DNA of 64,000 nucleotides from Chloromonas sp. AAM2 (lineage: Eukaryota; Chlorophyta; Chlorophyceae; Chlamydomonadales; Chlamydomonadaceae), in contig QAXH01001425.1 of NCBI GenBank assembly GCA_004335635.1, positions 1 through 64,000 on the forward strand, read 5' to 3'. The translations under genes were made by a program, and so were the position numbers. The notes under the pieces are model-generated. The model worked only from the letters and a program-made list of their open reading frames with translations. It did not search any database and had not been told where the DNA came from. Positions 47,897 to 60,164 of this stretch are shown piece after piece (the first letter of the stretch is position 1; each line of letters starts with the position of its first letter).

Positions 47897-49482
47897 ATGG
47901 GGGGTACCAGTCACAATGGTACTTCCCAGCGGGGCTCGCTATCTTGCGATGCGCAAGGATTAACGGCGGTCATGCCTAACGGGGAGGTGCTGCGAGTCCG
48001 CGAAGTCTGGCAGGACAACCTCGAGACCGAGCTGGCGTTCTTGCGGGATGTTGTCGAGCACTTCCCCTTCGTCGCCATGGATACCGAGTTCCCTGGCGTG
48101 GTTGCCAGGCCGGTGGGCAACTTCAAGAGCGGCAAGGAGTATCAGTATCGCGCACTCAAGATGAACGTGGACATGCTCAAGCTGATACAGCTGGGCTTGA
48201 CCTTCACTGATGCGTCGGGGCAGCTGCCCGTCTGGAACGGGGAACGCTGCGTTTGGCAGTTCAACTTCAAGGGCTTCAGGCTCGCAGACGACGTGTACGC
48301 CCAGGACAGCATAGAGCTTCTCACCAAGTCTGGGATTGATTTTCAACAGAACGAACAGCGGGGCATTGATGTGTTCAGGTTTGGGGAGTTGCTCATGACT
48401 AGCGGGATCGTGTTGAACGAGGACATGACCTGGATCACCTTTCACAGGTGAGCTGCCAGCCTTGGCAATAACAACTTAAAGCAGCCAGACAGAGTTAGCT
48501 GCATGGTGTGTCTGGCGTGGCTAACTTTCTGACTGCATGGCCTGGGCATCCCAGCATTTGTCACATAGGAACATGCGCACGCATCACGCCAAATGTGTCA
48601 CCTTGCATGGGCTCGTAACAACGTTGGCAGTCACACGTTGGCATTTTTGTTGCACGCAGTGGCTATGACTTTGGCTATCTGCTCAAGATTTTGACCTGCC
48701 AGCAACTGCCCCCAACTGAGGACGAGTTTTTTGAGCTCCTCAATTTGTACTTTCCCAACGTCATTGACATCAAATACATCATCAAGCAGCCGGTATGCTC
48801 AAGCAACTTGCACGGAGGCTTGAAGAAGTTGTCGGAGTTGCTAGAGGTGCGCGCATGCAACACATGTGACGGTGGCTTGCTGAAGGTACTGCAGCACGGC
48901 AAAATGCGCCAGCTACCTGTCTACACCCAGCATGTGTGCACCTGTGACCACTTTGGCATTTACCACCAGGACAGGACATCCCATGTTGTCGGTTACCAAA
49001 GGTCAGCTTTAGGTTGTGAAAGAGCTCCGTATAGGTTCGAGCATGTGTGGGCTGCGGCTTTTAGCTGACGATACTCATCAGTTTGTGTATGGTGCATGCG
49101 TAAACCTTGATCAATACAATAGGACCTGTCAGTGCTTCAGTCTTCGCAGCCGCTCGTGTGAGTGGAACTGCTTGTAGCAATACCATTCATGCTGTCTTCA
49201 TGGACCATCGGCCATACACACAGGACGTGGTGACATTCTTGCATACGATGACATGCGAACTGAACGCTTGTACTTCATCTTGTGTGTGTGCAGGTCCAGC
49301 GAATTGGTCCCGAGCATCAAGCAGGGTCGGATTCTCTGCTCACACTTCAAGTGTTCATGAAGCTGGCATCCAAGTATTTTGCGGGTGTTCAAGAGGCAGC
49401 CAAGCATGCTGGCATCCTCTATGGCATGGGGGTGGATGGTAACGTTGGGTGGGACAAGGGCGGCCAGGACAACGGCGCGTAG
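47897..49482 (+). CDS. CAF1: CCR4-associated factor 1 (CAF1/CNOT7) poly(A) deadenylase
   Basis: Three exons (47897-48447, 48660-48846, 49294-49482) in phase encode 308 residues. CAF1 is a DEDD 3'-5' exonuclease of the CCR4-NOT complex that shortens mRNA poly(A) tails, mainly in the cytoplasm. All catalytic residues are present: Asp and Glu in [10 protein letters not shown], the second Asp in [11 protein letters not shown], the third Asp and His in [11 protein letters not shown]. Other family landmarks are [42 protein letters not shown], and [10 protein letters not shown]. The 23 or so N-terminal residues before LRVREVW are not conserved. ATG 47897 is used; the next in-frame ATG lies after the poorly conserved start. 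The C-terminus ([20 protein letters not shown]) is a short tail past the nuclease fold. A repeat with TGTAA at about 49685 lies 200 bases after the stop. Confidence 0.95.
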
Positions 49483-49650
49483 CTGTTGGAAACTGGCAAA
49501 GTCATGTGCCTGTGACCTACTGGCAAACGGCAATGACTATCTGACGTTGCGACGGCCACGTGGAACAAGTAACAGCAGTGCCAGGTAGCTCTGCTCTGGC
49601 AAACATTGTCTTGCCGTGTGGGTTCGGGTGGCCCATGCAGGGAAGATGAG

Positions 49651-49710
49651 GCTGGTATTTCCGCCACCTCTTGAACGCTGCAGTTTGTAACCCTGTGTGT
49701 GGCCTAACAG
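49651..49710 (+). repeat. CCGCCACCTC...GTTTGTAACCC repeat, copy A
   Basis: Matches 59045-59118 over about 60 bases with small gaps. It includes TGTAA, the usual poly(A) signal of green algae, downstream of CAF1. Confidence 0.7.
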
Positions 49711-50511
49711 GACCAGGCATGTCCCACCGTGGCAGAGTCGTGCTATGGCACAACAGGGCATCTGGCATAAGTGGCAATTGACATCGGTGGGGTTGTAATG
49801 CTGCCTGCTGCCACACATTAGGCGCCACATGGCGGACAAACTGCAGTGGCTGCACTGTGCATCCCCACCATGGTCGTTGCATCGTCAGTGTTTGCTTGGG
49901 CGCTAACACAAGCCGGGACAAGTGGGTTGTTGGCATCACAAGTACATCATCATGACTCGGTTTGGGAATTTGTTCTCATTCTGAATGCATGCATGCCAGG
50001 TGGTGGCTTCCTGGGTATTTCCGCCATGATGATCACCTTCCTGGCAACTTTTGGCTTCTTGCTCAGGCTATTTATGAGTGGCCTGTTGGATCTGGGTTTC
50101 GGCATGCGGCAAGGAATGCCCGCAAATGAGGCTTGTGAATGGTCAAGCAGGTTGAACACACGTTTTGTGTGTGGAGAATGTGACCGAGTCTTCGGGATTG
50201 TATGTTTATAATGCAGGCCTCATTTCAAAATTATTTGTGTCCTGTCTGATATTACCAAGGCTGCTCTTCTAAAGCGTCAGCAAAGTTTATCAAAACCGCT
50301 GTGGCAAGCTCAGTGATACCTGCTCTAAATCTGGGCTGGGCTGCCATTGAGCTAGGGTGTGGAAAAAGACAATTCAATGTTTTGTCCAAAAGTTCAGACG
50401 ACCTGATGTATGCTGAAGCCGAGGCGTGGTTGGACCTGCATATGGGATTGGCACCCAGTGAGAACCTGGTTGAGAAGGAGTGAACGAGCAGAAAGCAACC
50501 TCAACAGAAGG

Positions 50512-50576
50512 CTGTGCATAGCCTAAAGCTATCATCGTCAATCAAATCGTGCATAACCTGAAGCTATCACCGTCAC
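50512..50576 (+). repeat. Tandem duplication, GTGCATA(G/A)CCT(A/G)AAGCTATCA unit
   Basis: Two copies of about 27 bases separated by about eight. Confidence 0.85.
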
Positions 50577-51757
50577 ACTGAACAGACTGTTGATAACAAT
50601 TGCATCGACAAAATGCAAAGAAACGGCAGCTAGAAGGCAAACAATGCCTGCGTACGAAACAAAACTGATGCGAGCATTGGTGATGATCACCACTGTTCAT
50701 TGTCCACATGGGGGCTGGTGCTTATAAGAGCAGGGGTTCAGCTGTCATAAGGGAGCAGCTCATGCGGCGGACCACAATGGCGTGATCAGCGGCACAAGCC
50801 ACCGATAGAAAATCAGCATCAAAAACTCAGGTATTGTGATCAGCGGATCCACAACAAACTTTCGTGCGTAGGTTCAGTGTGTAATTGGCATCCGTGTCCA
50901 GTGTGTGATTTTGGGATTTTCGCTGCTGGCAGTCGCTGTTGTTGCTGTGTTGGGGCAGTGGTGTCTGTTGGCGTCTTGTGAGATACGAAGATATGTTCGC
51001 TGCTGAGATGTATGTTGGTGTTGGCAGAACATGCTCAGACGGCCTCAGCTTGCAAGAAAAGGGGTTAAAGGAAGGGTACACCAACAATTTCTAAGCCATC
51101 AGCAACTTGTAAGTGAGCAATTGACCTAGCATTGAAAGCTGTTGACCATAGCCCCTGTTTCCATCACCACACAGGTGCTGTGGCAGTACCATAATCCTGA
51201 GTTGACCCTGCCGTTCCCCACATCCGCATGTGTACCGCATCAGCCATGTGATCACAGGCACTGGCCTTGCCGCATCAAATGTAGCTGTGTGCACCTATGA
51301 CATGCTGGCCTGCTGCACTGTATATGACTGCCTGGCCAAGTTGATGAGTTGTCCGTCCAATACATCAGCGTTGGAATTAATTGTGCACCAAGTTTGTTAT
51401 TCCTGTGTGGACTGACGCTACATGGACTGGGCATTACTTTGAGCGACGTATCTAGAGGCAGGAACAACCTGGTGCAGCTGCCTAGCGAAACGAGAGAGAT
51501 GAATGCTTTGGAGCCACTTTTGCACTTGTTGCGACTTGTGAACATACTGCTATTGCTGAAGCAAGAGGCTCTAAGAGGGTGTTCTACTAAGCTAATTCAA
51601 AGGCTGTGCAATATTTTTTCATGGTATGGGCAATCCAAATGTCTGGTGCTGACGACGAGAGTACGAAGCACGTCCCTCACAAGGCTAACTCTGACATGCA
51701 AATACCATGCTCACAAAATAAGCTGATAGCAATACCATCAGCATGGAGTGGAGGAGC

Positions 51758-51788
51758 AAAAAAGGACGTTTGCAAGTTCTGGGACAAT
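51758..51788 (-). repeat. GTCCCAGAACTGGCAAAC dispersed motif, copy 11
   Basis: Diverged copy (CCCAGAACTTGCAAACGTCC) with a six-base T-run. Confidence 0.8.
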
Positions 51789-52963
51789 CCCTGTGCGACT
51801 CCCAGACTTGATACGTGTATTTACAACGGTTATAATGCAGGATACACGAGTTGTCCCAAATGTGGCATGCTTCTTCATTGTTGATTGATTGTTGACATAC
51901 TTGCCTCACTACTGCCTCCAGAATCTCCAACCAACTTCCAACAGGTAGGTTGTTACTCCTGTAGAGGTTGTCTCGCACGTGGCTATTGCATGCTCGCACC
52001 ATATGGTACCGGGTAGTCATCTGGGCAGACCATGCCTTCAGGCGGTTTCTTGAGCTGTCAAAGAAGATATCCGCACATAGGTATGGATGGGGAGATTGCG
52101 GGCATGGCAATAACCCCCTGAGGAGAAAGCACCCTCCGTATTTGGTCAGCCATTGCTGCTTGCGCTGAAGCCAGAGAGGAATCCTGTGGCAGACAAGGAA
52201 CGTCAGGGGTTTAAAGGCGAAGAAGTACGACCTATCATAATGGTCATGACTGGTTCTCCCTCAGAGCTGCCCTCAACTCCGGCATTCCCCCATTGTTCCA
52301 ACTGCATATGACTGGTTTTGCCCTCATGCCTGCAGGCAGCAAGGCTGGCAAGGCAAAGGCCATCAAGCTGCATGCATGCCGCTCATGGAAAGCGTGGCTG
52401 CACATCCCAGGGTTCGACAAGAAGGCATCAAGCTGGGCATCAATTGCAGCAGTGTTCAATGCTGTCTTTCAGAACACAGCAGGCTTTCAGCAGCTTACAG
52501 GAGACAAGTGCACTAAGAAGTTCAACGACGAGCTAAAATACCGTGAGCTTGCGTTTCACCTTGCGAGATTGGGTTGAGTGAGCTTTGTTCATTTGCTGCC
52601 TGCTGATGTCAATGCCGACCTGCTAATGCTTATGCCGTTAGCGGTTACAAATGAGATAGGTGGAGTAGCGACGCCCAGGGTCTGCATTGTCCCGCTCCAG
52701 TTTTCAGAAGCTCAGATGCAGTCGGAGTGGAGCTCTAAAGACTTCAGTTGCGACGGGCACGCAAACAAGGGTTCATTGAAAGCTCGAGTCCCCACAGTCC
52801 GAGCAGATTAGCTTCAACAACTACAATCCCAGTGCCAGTAAGCCTCTGAAACCATCGGTGCTACTGGAAACAAGATTGTTACCTGGAAAACATGGCTCCA
52901 GCCTCGTGAGCGCGACATGAAGACATGGGCTGAAGCAAAGCATCTATTGAGACGCATCTGAAG

Positions 52964-55900
52964 ATGGAGACGGTGGCAGCTAGCGCTGCTGCTTTCGCTT
53001 TGTATTATGTCCTGAAGCAGCGGACAACCTGCGCAGCAGTCCCAGAACAGACGGCACCGGTTGTGCTCGAGGCTTCTCGTGAGACGTTTGTCACGATGGA
53101 GCATGCACCGAACAATTGGATGGAGGCACTTCACTACTTCAAGGAGGTATTCAAGTGAGTGCGCACGTCTGTCCTGGGATGTGGAGAGCAGCTGCCTCAA
53201 GCTTCGTGCTACTGAGCTCATGCCATGCAATTCTGGGCATGCTGAGCCAGTGCTTGCATGCTGAGCCTTGGTAGAAGTAGCAGCCAGCAATCACCTCAGT
53301 GGTGCAACCCTAGCACTGCCCTGGCATAACAATTTTCCTTCTTTAGCAGAGTCGCCTTGCCACTGGCTCAGTTGTAGTGTCATGCACAGATAGAGTGCTT
53401 CGACTTCGCCAGGTTCATTTGTGCGATCCCGGTCTCTGCCAATGCAGCTGGTGCCACTGGGTGTGTCCTGTTGCCATGCTTTCCTTGTCATGTGTAGGCT
53501 GATGTACACAGAGACGTTGGGGCGCTGGCACACAGTGGATTTGTTTGTGGGCTTGGCGTACCTATCTCATAAAGAGCAAGCGCGGTGGCCGGCCAGTGAC
53601 ATCGCCCACAAGGGCAGGCAAATCAATCTGCAATCAAGCAGGGAGGCCAACATGCAACTAAGGGTGGGCATGATCTGATGAGAGGCAGTGTGGGTGGTGT
53701 TGTGTGGATGTGCGGTTGGGGTGGGTGGGTGAGCAGGATCCGAAGGTTCAGGGTACAGAGTATCACTCTTGAGTAACATCCAGGGCGTTCCAAGCATGTG
53801 CCGCGTCCAGTACACTTATGGAAGGTCACTCTTGGAGCACAATGTGACAAGCTTGCAGAATTGCGGTTGACAAGGCTGTCAGCATATGCTTGGCCACGGC
53901 ATAACAGCTATGTAGTAAGTGTAGTAAGTAAGGTTCCTGTTCAGTTTCACTGCCAAGACTCAGATTTTATGAGTTCGGGTAGGTTGAACAGCTCAGTGTG
54001 TAGGTTCCAACAGCTCAGTGTGCATAGTCGTGTGAGCTTTTTCTAGGACAACGAAGCCAGGTAACGCATGTCCATGATCCGTTATGCCACCAGGCAAGCC
54101 AGACCTGTGACTCTGTGTGCATGGTCATCTCCTTCTAGCAACTTGGGCCTTGTTACGTTGCATTTTTGCAGGAGGAGCTAGCAGAGATCAGAGTGTACAT
54201 GCTGTACTGCCGAGGGCTCAAGTTCAAGAGGGCCGACGTGCAAGCTCGCTTTTGGATTGACAACACTGGCATTGGTGAGTGTCTGGCAGCCAGTGCACGT
54301 GCTGTCACTGCACCAAACACTTTCTCTCCGGCTCTAATGCCGACGTTCTGTTGGTTTCCACGCAAGCTTAGCCCTCAGCTACTAAGCACGTGTCCATAGC
54401 CCTGTGGATTTGTTCTGAGCAGCACCAAGTCCACCTCCTTTCAATGTGCCCAGTCCACCCACGTTTGATTTGCCAAGTTCAGCCAGTTTCAGTAAGTCTG
54501 CCTGGCTGCTTGCATGTCTCGTGCAGATGCATCTCAAATCCTGGTTCAGCATGCCACAGCTGGTCTGCTGCGTCCTGCCTACGTCATGATTCGGGATGAC
54601 AAGCTGAAGAAGGTGGTGCTGTGTATCCGGGGTACTCAGAGCATGAAGGACCTCTTCACGTCCCTGACAGGTGTGTGCGATTTCGGGAAGGGCTACAGCG
54701 TGCCATGTTTTGAGTAGGCAAGTGGGAACAGGCAGGCAGCAACTTTCAAGCACCAATGAATGAACTGGTTGAGTCGAGCCTTGACAACCTGGTTGTGAAG
54801 GGCCACAGGTGCCTGTTTCGTTTGGGCAAGCAGTAACAGACAAGGAAACAATAGGCAAACGACACAGCTAATCAAGTCAAGCCTTCACGCGTTTGGATTG
54901 TGAGGGATGAGCACTGCGGTGTTGTTCCATTGAACTGGCGGCGTTCGCCAGGCACTCAACGGGACACAGAGAACGAGGTTGGTGCTGGGGTCAGCCGGCA
55001 GATGCGTTCCGTATCATGTTGCTGGTTGCATGCACGTGCCGTATCTTGTGTCTGCATCTGTGTTTACTGTACGCATGATGGGTGCCATGCAGGTGCCACC
55101 AAGCCCCATCACGTGGTCACACACGAGGGAGTCACGCTGGGCTACAGCCACCTGGGCATGTTGGCCGCAGCGAGGTGGCTGGTCAAGCAGGCAGTGCCAC
55201 AGCTAAAACATGCGCTTGAGACCGTGGGTCCAGGCTACGAACTGCGTATCGTCGGTGAGTTGTGTGCAGTGGTGTGTAGCCTGCCTGCAACCCTGCAACC
55301 CCGCACATGCGTTTGACCACTGCCAACACACAGAAACTTTGCGCTACAGCAAGCCTAACGGTATATCCAAAACGTGGTACATGCCTTTCTGCTCACAGTT
55401 TTTTATTTGTTTGCTCATGCATGTGTTTGCAGGTCACTCCATGGGCGCCGGCACTGCAGTGATGCTGACCATGATGTTGAGGGACCTGGGGCCAGAGTTT
55501 GCCGACACGCGCTGCGTGGCCATCGCCTGCCCCGCCTGCATGACGCTCGAGCTAGCCAACAGCTGCAAGAGCTTCGTTACCAGTGTGATCAACGGCACCG
55601 ACATTGTGCCAACATTCTGTGCAGGTAGGACTACTGGCGCTGTGCATTGCATGAGTCTGCTTGCTTGCATGCACTGAGCTGTCAGGCTCCATTCATTGTG
55701 CTTGTTTGATCATGGTTTACGGAAAGCAGGATGTGCTCAGGGTTGCATAGCTACTTACTATGCCCTCCTTTGTTTGTTTTGCCAAGTATTACAGTTCTTG
55801 CATCCTTGCTACTCTCTCCTTTGTCGCATTGACTTTGGTGCCTGGCATTGCTGGTCATTTGGCTTGTCTGGGTCGTGTGCTTGTTAGTCCCATGGCCCCA

Positions 55901-58515
55901 TTGACTGACACCCAGGTGGTCGTGCCGCTCCTCACCCTGCCCATGCTTGCATTTGTCCATGCAGCAAGCGTGGATGCACTGCGCGAGGACATCACCACAA
56001 GCTCCTGGTTTGTCGAGTTTCAACGCGACCTACGCACGTCAGTTTACAAGGCAGTGCAGGGCGGAGTGCGCGGGCTGGGCTCAGCCACGCAGTGGACCGC
56101 ACGCAACATCCTGGCGCCTGCCACCCTGCCTCTGGCTGCCTGCTACACACGCACTGCAGCCACGTGTGGCCCTAGTGCTGCGGCACTGAGGCGGGCTGCC
56201 AATGCAGGGGGAGAGTACGCGGGAAGGGAGCCGTTCTTTCTGCCTGCGCAGTCGTCTGCAGCAAGGGCTCAATGGCGACAGGGGGGGTCCGAGCAGCAAC
56301 CTGGCCCATCCAGCAACCAGCAACAGGATCCAGGACACCAGCGATCGTCACAGCAGGAGGAGCAGGAGCAGGGCCAGCCGCAGCTGCCGGTGTCCCATGC
56401 GCCAGGTGATGCCAGCACTAAGCAGACAAACGACAGAGAAAGACACCTTTTTCGCGGTCTACTGCTGCAGCAGCAACAGCAGCACCGGTCCTCCAGTGAC
56501 GGAGGGGATGACCCAGCTGATATGCAGTCCAACGCTTTATCAGAAGAGGCCTTGGAACAGACGCTACGCAGCTGTCTGTATGCTGCACAGAAATCCCACC
56601 CGCCCACACACGGTCCACACATAGCAGCAGCGATACAGTTGTTAGATGGTGGCAGCGGGTCACCGTTGCCTGAGCCACGAAACAGACCCCGGACGCCTGC
56701 GGGTGGCAGCCCCAAGACTCCTCCCATTGGCACTAGCCACATGCTCGCCTCAGAGCCTGATGCTTGGGGGCTAGGTGGCAGCGGCATAGCGTTGAGACGG
56801 AGGCTTTGGCCATGGGGGACGGGCCAAAGCCAGGTGCAGGCTGGTGAAGAGATGCCACTAATGGCGCAGCAGGCAAATGGTGGGATTGTGGGGGAGAATG
56901 ACCAGGAGCACCTGTCAGGCAGGCCGTCAGGCGAGTCTGATAGCAGAGGGCTAGTCAAGGGTGGTCGTGATGCGAACGGAAGCACACCGAGGGGTGCTGG
57001 TGGCTGGGGAGGGTGGTTGTCATGGATGGGGCTGGGTCAGGGCACACCTGCTCCTGACGGGACGTCGGTTTCTGATCATGGCGGTGCCACGCCGGCCTCT
57101 GCCTGCACCCCAACAGCGCATGTGCCTCGGCTGGGTGACCAAGCAGCACTTGATAATCAGTTGGAAGAGTTGCAGGGCGCGGCGGCTGTTGGCAATGCAG
57201 CAGGGCGGCTGGAGCCAGCTGCAGTGGCAAGCACTGGTATGGTTGGGGTGAAGCAAGCGCTGGAAAAGTCTGCAGCTGCGGTACAGAAGGCACCTGGTTG
57301 GCTGAACGGTGTGTTTGGCGGGGGCAAAACGCCTAACCAGCCATGGAAAGCAGGTAAAATCAGGACGGGAATGGAAGCAGGGCATGGCAGTCCAGGGATG
57401 GGCCGAGATCGCGCGAGTAGCCCAGGGGAGGAGGAGGAGGAGTTGTTCGGAGATCCAGAGCTTTTGATGGAAGGTGTTGGTTCATCACAGTCTATGGGCG
57501 GTAGCTTGGGGTCCAGTGCACTGCGTCAGCAGCTGCAGGCAGGAATTTCCGCGGTAGTTGCAGCGGTGTCCCACGAACCTGAAGAGGAGGATGAAGGCAG
57601 TGATAGGGACCCTGTGGCGCGCGAGGCCGAGCGGGTTCTGCGGGAAACTGGCGGGTCAGCCAACGCGTCCCCGGCGCCTCGTTCGCTGATGCGGTCTGCC
57701 AGCATGCTGCGTGCTTCAGCGCTTGACAATGCTGCTGGCTGTGGGTCTGATGGCGGTTTCCAGCATGCACGTGGTAAGGGTGATGGCAGCCCATTGGCGG
57801 CTTCAGGCCCTTGGCGTGGACGGTCAAGGTCGGTGTCCGGGACAGGGCCCGCAGTGTTGCAGCTAGAGCAGCGGCAGCAGCGGAGCAGGCAGGGATGATG
57901 GAAATCAACGTGGATGGTCACCTGCTACAGGCACCATCAGCACCAGGCTTTACCATACCGCCAAGTCACAGTGGAACGGCAGGCGATGGTTCTGGAGCCG
58001 GTAACAGTGCATCAGGTGCAACTCGCCACGCACACAAGCGTCTGTACCCCGCCGGCCGTATTCTTCATTTCGTGCCGCTGCACGCCTTGGAAGCGGCTGA
58101 AGATGCCGCGAAAGCATGCCCAGCCAGTGCAAGCCATTCACGGTCCACTTCCACCAACAACTTCCCCCCTGTTCACGCTGACATGCCTCACCGAGCGCAG
58201 CAGGTGCCGCTGGAAGCTGCAGCTGCTGCTACAGAGGCTGCTGCAGCCGCTGCTAGCAGAGCAACAGGCAGCAATTCGTTTTCAGCAGTTGCTGCTGAAG
58301 CAACAGCACAAGGGGCCACATGGGTGTTGGTGGAGGTTGAAGATCCAACCGTTTATGGAAGGGTCAAGCTCTGCCGCACCATGGTGATGGATCACTTTGT
58401 GTCCAGCTACCTAGTGGCGCTGGATTCGGTGGTTTCACAGCTATTGGAACATGTAGCAGTTCTTGATGAGGAGTCGGCTACAGTGAAGCCCGATGTATCG
58501 CAGCCCCTCTTGTGA
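52964..58515 (+). CDS. Class-3 / diacylglycerol-lipase-type lipase with a long disordered insert
   Basis: Eight exons in phase: 52964-53154, 53498-53663, 54172-54274, 54527-54670, 55093-55254, 55433-55624, 55965-57773, 57863-58515; about 1139 residues. An alpha/beta-hydrolase that cleaves acyl esters of glycerolipids, probably at a membrane. It has a short hydrophobic start (AASAAAFALYYVL), KVVLCIRGTQS before the oxyanion strand, the nucleophile elbow GHSMGAG (Ser), and SFVTSVINGTDIVPTF with the catalytic Asp. The C-terminal part has LYPAGRILHFVP, then PTVYGRVKLCRTMVMDHFVS with the likely catalytic His. Between Asp and the LYPAGR strand lie about 650 residues of Gln/Gly/Ser/Pro-rich low-complexity sequence, far more than usual. 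The frame change near 57.8 kb is explained by an 89-base intron (GTAAGG donor at 57774, GTTGCAG acceptor at 57862). Plant calmodulin-binding lipase-like proteins are the nearest relatives I know. Confidence 0.88.
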
Positions 58516-59044
58516 GCGTTCATGAGCTTTGACATGCTGTCTTCAGTGAGCATGGCCATACTTGTCGTATGAAACGCCTTGGGAAGTTAGTGTTTCATTA
58601 CACCCTGCTAGTGGACGACAGCTTTGTGTAACTTACTTGCACGATCTGACGTTTAGTACAGGGTGATAGTGAAGTGACTCGGTTGGCACTGAGAGCAAAA
58701 TCGTGGAAGGGGTGTCAAGGCATGTAGTGTGCCACCAAGCAGAGCGCCCCGTGCACCCGTGTGTCAATTCGTGTTGTCGTTTTGGCTGCTGGTATCATCC
58801 TCAGCTTTCATGGTATACGACAGCAAATGCGTGTGGGGGGACCGTAACCTAGTGAGCGCACATGAGGGCCTGCTCTCTGAACTAGCTGTTAGGAACTTGT
58901 GTTGGCAGAGGGACTCGAGTGCTGAGCGAGTGAGTGCGTGGGTGGCAGGCAGCTGAATGTTCAGTGCAGGGTCAAGAATGGAATGCGTGAAGGGAAAGCT
59001 AGACCCAGTGTCGTAGGCTCAGATTACGGATTGCTCCTTGTGGC

Positions 59045-59118
59045 TGCTGGCCGGTATTCCCCGCCACCTCTGGATCGCTGCAGTGTGTAACCCTCAGATC
59101 TGTGTGGGGCCTAACAGA
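59045..59118 (+). repeat. CCGCCACCTC...GTGTGTAACCC repeat, copy B
   Basis: Partner of 49651-49710, same orientation, again with TGTAA and GGCCTAACAG, downstream of another plus-strand gene. Confidence 0.7.
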
Positions 59119-59391
59119 AGGCATTCCGATGGGAGGTGCACGTAATGGTTAGGGTAGTGTGCGGCTGTTAGACATTGTTCTGCTCCTTGGCTAGGATGTC
59201 CTACAGCAGAGTCGTTCGTTTTCATGCTTGCATCCTGACCAGCTTGGACGATGTATGCCAAGTCATTTGCTTACGTGCGATGGTGCTGCTTTGTGAGGAG
59301 AATTTCCTGGCAAGGATTTGGCACTGCATGGCACGACTGCACCTTATGGAGGCCTCTCCGTATGCCTGTAACAACAGACTACATGAACTAC

Positions 59392-59423
59392 AAAAAAAAA
59401 TGTTTGCCAGTTCTGGGACAGTT
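59392..59423 (-). repeat. GTCCCAGAACTGGCAAAC dispersed motif, copy 12
   Basis: Full core with a nine-base T-run. Its upstream flank (CACTGGTTCCAGTG) matches copy 1 exactly. Confidence 0.9.
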
Positions 59424-59598
59424 TCCAAGAATGGCACTGGAACCAGTGCGGGAACAGGGACAAGTTGACGACCTCGGGATTTGGACTGTGGACGTGGCAA
59501 GAGATAGTAGATATAGCGTCTGCATCAGTGTAGCATGACACTGAGGTGTGCTGTTGGTGTGTGAACTGGTACACGTCCAGTCAGAGGTATAGCAGGCC

Positions 59599-59994
59599 TC
59601 AGAACTCGGTACTGTAAGTCGCCACCAAGTGCTCCAATTGCCTCACTCTCTTAAGCATGCTCGTGTGCTGCGCACGTAGACGCCCCACAGCCTGTCTCCA
59701 GCCCTCTCTCCTTAGGGGTGGTGCATCTCCCTCTGCCAGTGGAGGTTGCCCTAACGTAATGCACCGCCGACACCCTGCAGACACCGTCGCACTTGCGTTG
59801 TGAAGACTGCCTATTGTTGCTGTCGCACGCCTGTGTAACCTGACATACAACCAGACAACAAGGCTGTCACGCGCGCATAGTCCGCGTCCGTGACCCGTGT
59901 TGCTTCGTACCTGCTGCATGGCATCGCAGGGGCCGCAGAGACCGCCTCGCAAAGGGATGGCGCAGGCAAGAGAGCACCTGGCATAAGGATGCAT
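59599..59994 (-). CDS. Possible small protein, 131 codons
   Basis: Unrecognised. The frame ends with a convincing coiled-coil-like tail (RLRAQHTSMLKRVRQLEHLV) and begins with a Cys-rich stretch (LRGGLCGPCDAMQQ). A good donor (CAGCAG/GTACGA) and a possible acceptor (GTCTGCAG at about 59780) suggest that the Arg-rich middle may be an intron. Could be the last exons of a larger minus-strand gene. Confidence 0.3.
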   Translation of the reverse strand: MHPYARCSLACAIPLRGGLCGPCDAMQQVRSNTGHGRGLCARDSLVVWLYVRLHRRATATIGSLHNASATVSAGCRRCITLGQPPLAEGDAPPLRREGWRQAVGRLRAQHTSMLKRVRQLEHLVATYSTEF

Positions 59995-60137
59995 GACAAG
60001 CCTGACGAGCTCGTTGTGAATTCAATCTACTCTAGTTGAGCTGTCAAACTCACACAATACTGAAGCAGCACCAGTTTTCTTCCCCTGCACACACACAGGA
60101 GGCCAAGCTTGTAACCTACATGGACCTACATCTGGCA

Positions 60138-60164
60138 ACTGAACTGGCAAACATCTTTTTTTTT
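60138..60164 (+). repeat. GTCCCAGAACTGGCAAAC dispersed motif, partial copy
   Basis: Only the 3' half (GAACTGGCAAACATC plus a nine-base T-run). Confidence 0.7.

Larger units (their letters stand above)
49483..52963. other. Intergenic, repeats, no defended gene
   Basis: Contains the repeat at 49651-49710, a tandem at 50512-50576 and dispersed motif copy 11. Frames such as 50301-50483 and 52293-52577 (+) read coherently in places (KAWLHIPGFDKKASSWASIA) but have no family match. The second may be a mobile-element remnant. Confidence 0.35.
58516..59598. other. 3' flank of the lipase gene, repeats
   Basis: TGTAA at about 58626 is a likely poly(A) signal. Repeat copy B (59045-59118) and dispersed motif copy 12 follow. 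No gene seen. Confidence 0.45.

Noticed and set aside
57811..58515. Separate gene beginning inside the lipase exon
   Set aside because: The frame carries the conserved lipase C-terminus and is joined to the upstream frame by an 89-base intron.
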